5,009 nucleotides of DNA from JAOADN01 sp046155885 (GTDB lineage Bacteria > Pseudomonadota > Alphaproteobacteria > Rhodobacterales > Rhodobacteraceae), in the NCBI GenBank assembly GCA_046155885.1, contig JBJXFU010000116.1, positions 1 through 5,009 on the forward strand, written 5' to 3'. The notes beneath the pieces were generated by a model. The model ran no database searches. It saw only the letters and a list, made by a program, of their open reading frames with translations, and was not told where the DNA came from. Positions 4,804 to 5,009 of this stretch are shown here, piece by piece; the stretch's first letter is position 1, and the number at the start of each line of letters is the position of its first letter. The position numbers and the translations under genes were made by a program.

Positions 4804-5009
4804 GTGCGCCCTTTCCTTTCTCTCCATCGCGTTCTGATCCTGGCGGGAGTCGCGGCCCGGGCCGCGGCGGCGACGCTGGGCGCACAGAGGCTGGCACGGC
4901 CGGCCGAGGCCGAACCCACGGCCGAACAGGTTTTGAAAGCCTTCGCCGCGATCGCCTTCGGCGACGAGCACGCGCCCGAGGCCGATCCGCGCTTGGCCAA
5001 ATGGCTGGG
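4804..5009 (+). CDS. Probable exported DUF2927-type protein, N-terminal part
   Basis: An open frame begins at GTG 4804 and continues to the right edge (68 complete codons). No in-frame ATG exists between the grxD stop and the edge. The N-terminus, VRPFLSLHRVLILAGVAARA, is basic then hydrophobic and then Ala-rich, so a signal peptide or membrane anchor is plausible. Cleavage could fall in the Ala/Pro-rich stretch near residues 20-35. The segment VLKAFAAIAFGDEH followed by DPRLAKWL resembles the start of the DUF2927 domain of Rhodobacterales proteins (an F-x-x-I-A-F-G-x-E motif, then R-x-x-x-W). DUF2927 has no established function. The spacer to grxD is 46 bases, so it may be the third gene of the transcript. 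The start is uncertain: the nearby G-run (4798-4801) is too close to be an ideal Shine-Dalgarno sequence. I am fairly sure the frame is coding and less sure of the family. Confidence 0.6.
   Translation, partial: MRPFLSLHRVLILAGVAARAAAATLGAQRLARPAEAEPTAEQVLKAFAAIAFGDEHAPEADPRLAKWL

Overview
This window looks like high-G+C alphaproteobacterial chromosome, most likely from a Rhodobacterales/Paracoccaceae-type organism (Rhodobacter, Rhodovulum, Paracoccus and relatives). The evidence is the strong G/C third-position bias, a small-type PurL opening with MREPTITPEL, the adjacent bolA-grxD pair with typical alphaproteobacterial sequences, and a short pilin-like protein with the EDGAVTVDWVV signature I associate with this group. 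The assignment rests on recognising protein sequences, not on a database search.

Layout. Positions 1-541 hold two minus-strand genes: a MAPEG-family membrane protein (146-541) followed by the N-terminus of a YCII/DGPF-type small protein (1-83, running off the left edge). Divergent from them is purL (731-2896), which encodes the synthetase subunit of FGAM synthase. A 399-base gene-free stretch (2897-3295) follows. It lies between the convergent purL and osmC-like genes and is unusually rich in strong hairpins, including a perfect 11-bp inverted repeat, and it carries a G-quadruplex-type G-run block. Next come two minus-strand genes, an Flp-pilin-like small protein (3791-3994) and an OsmC/YhfA-like peroxiredoxin-fold protein (3296-3718). 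A divergent control region then leads into plus-strand bolA (4127-4369), grxD (4428-4757) and the start of a probable exported DUF2927-type protein (4804 to the right edge, GTG start).

How the genes work together. BolA and the CGFS monothiol glutaredoxin GrxD are the classical partners in [2Fe-2S] cluster trafficking and iron sensing, and they are very probably co-transcribed. The sequence offers a reasonable promoter for them (TTGCGG-17-TACATT), with a 7+7-bp dyad reaching its -35. OsmC, MAPEG and YCII proteins fit loosely with redox or detoxification roles, but no pathway links them here. PurL is de novo purine synthesis; its PurQ and PurS partners are not in the window.

I see no complete mobile element, CRISPR array, tRNA or rRNA, and no convincing undescribed multi-gene system. 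The parts most worth a second look are the structured gap after purL (possible dispersed repeat or RNA), the dyad over the bolA promoter, a hairpin that could hide the osmC ribosome-binding site, and the atypical pilin.
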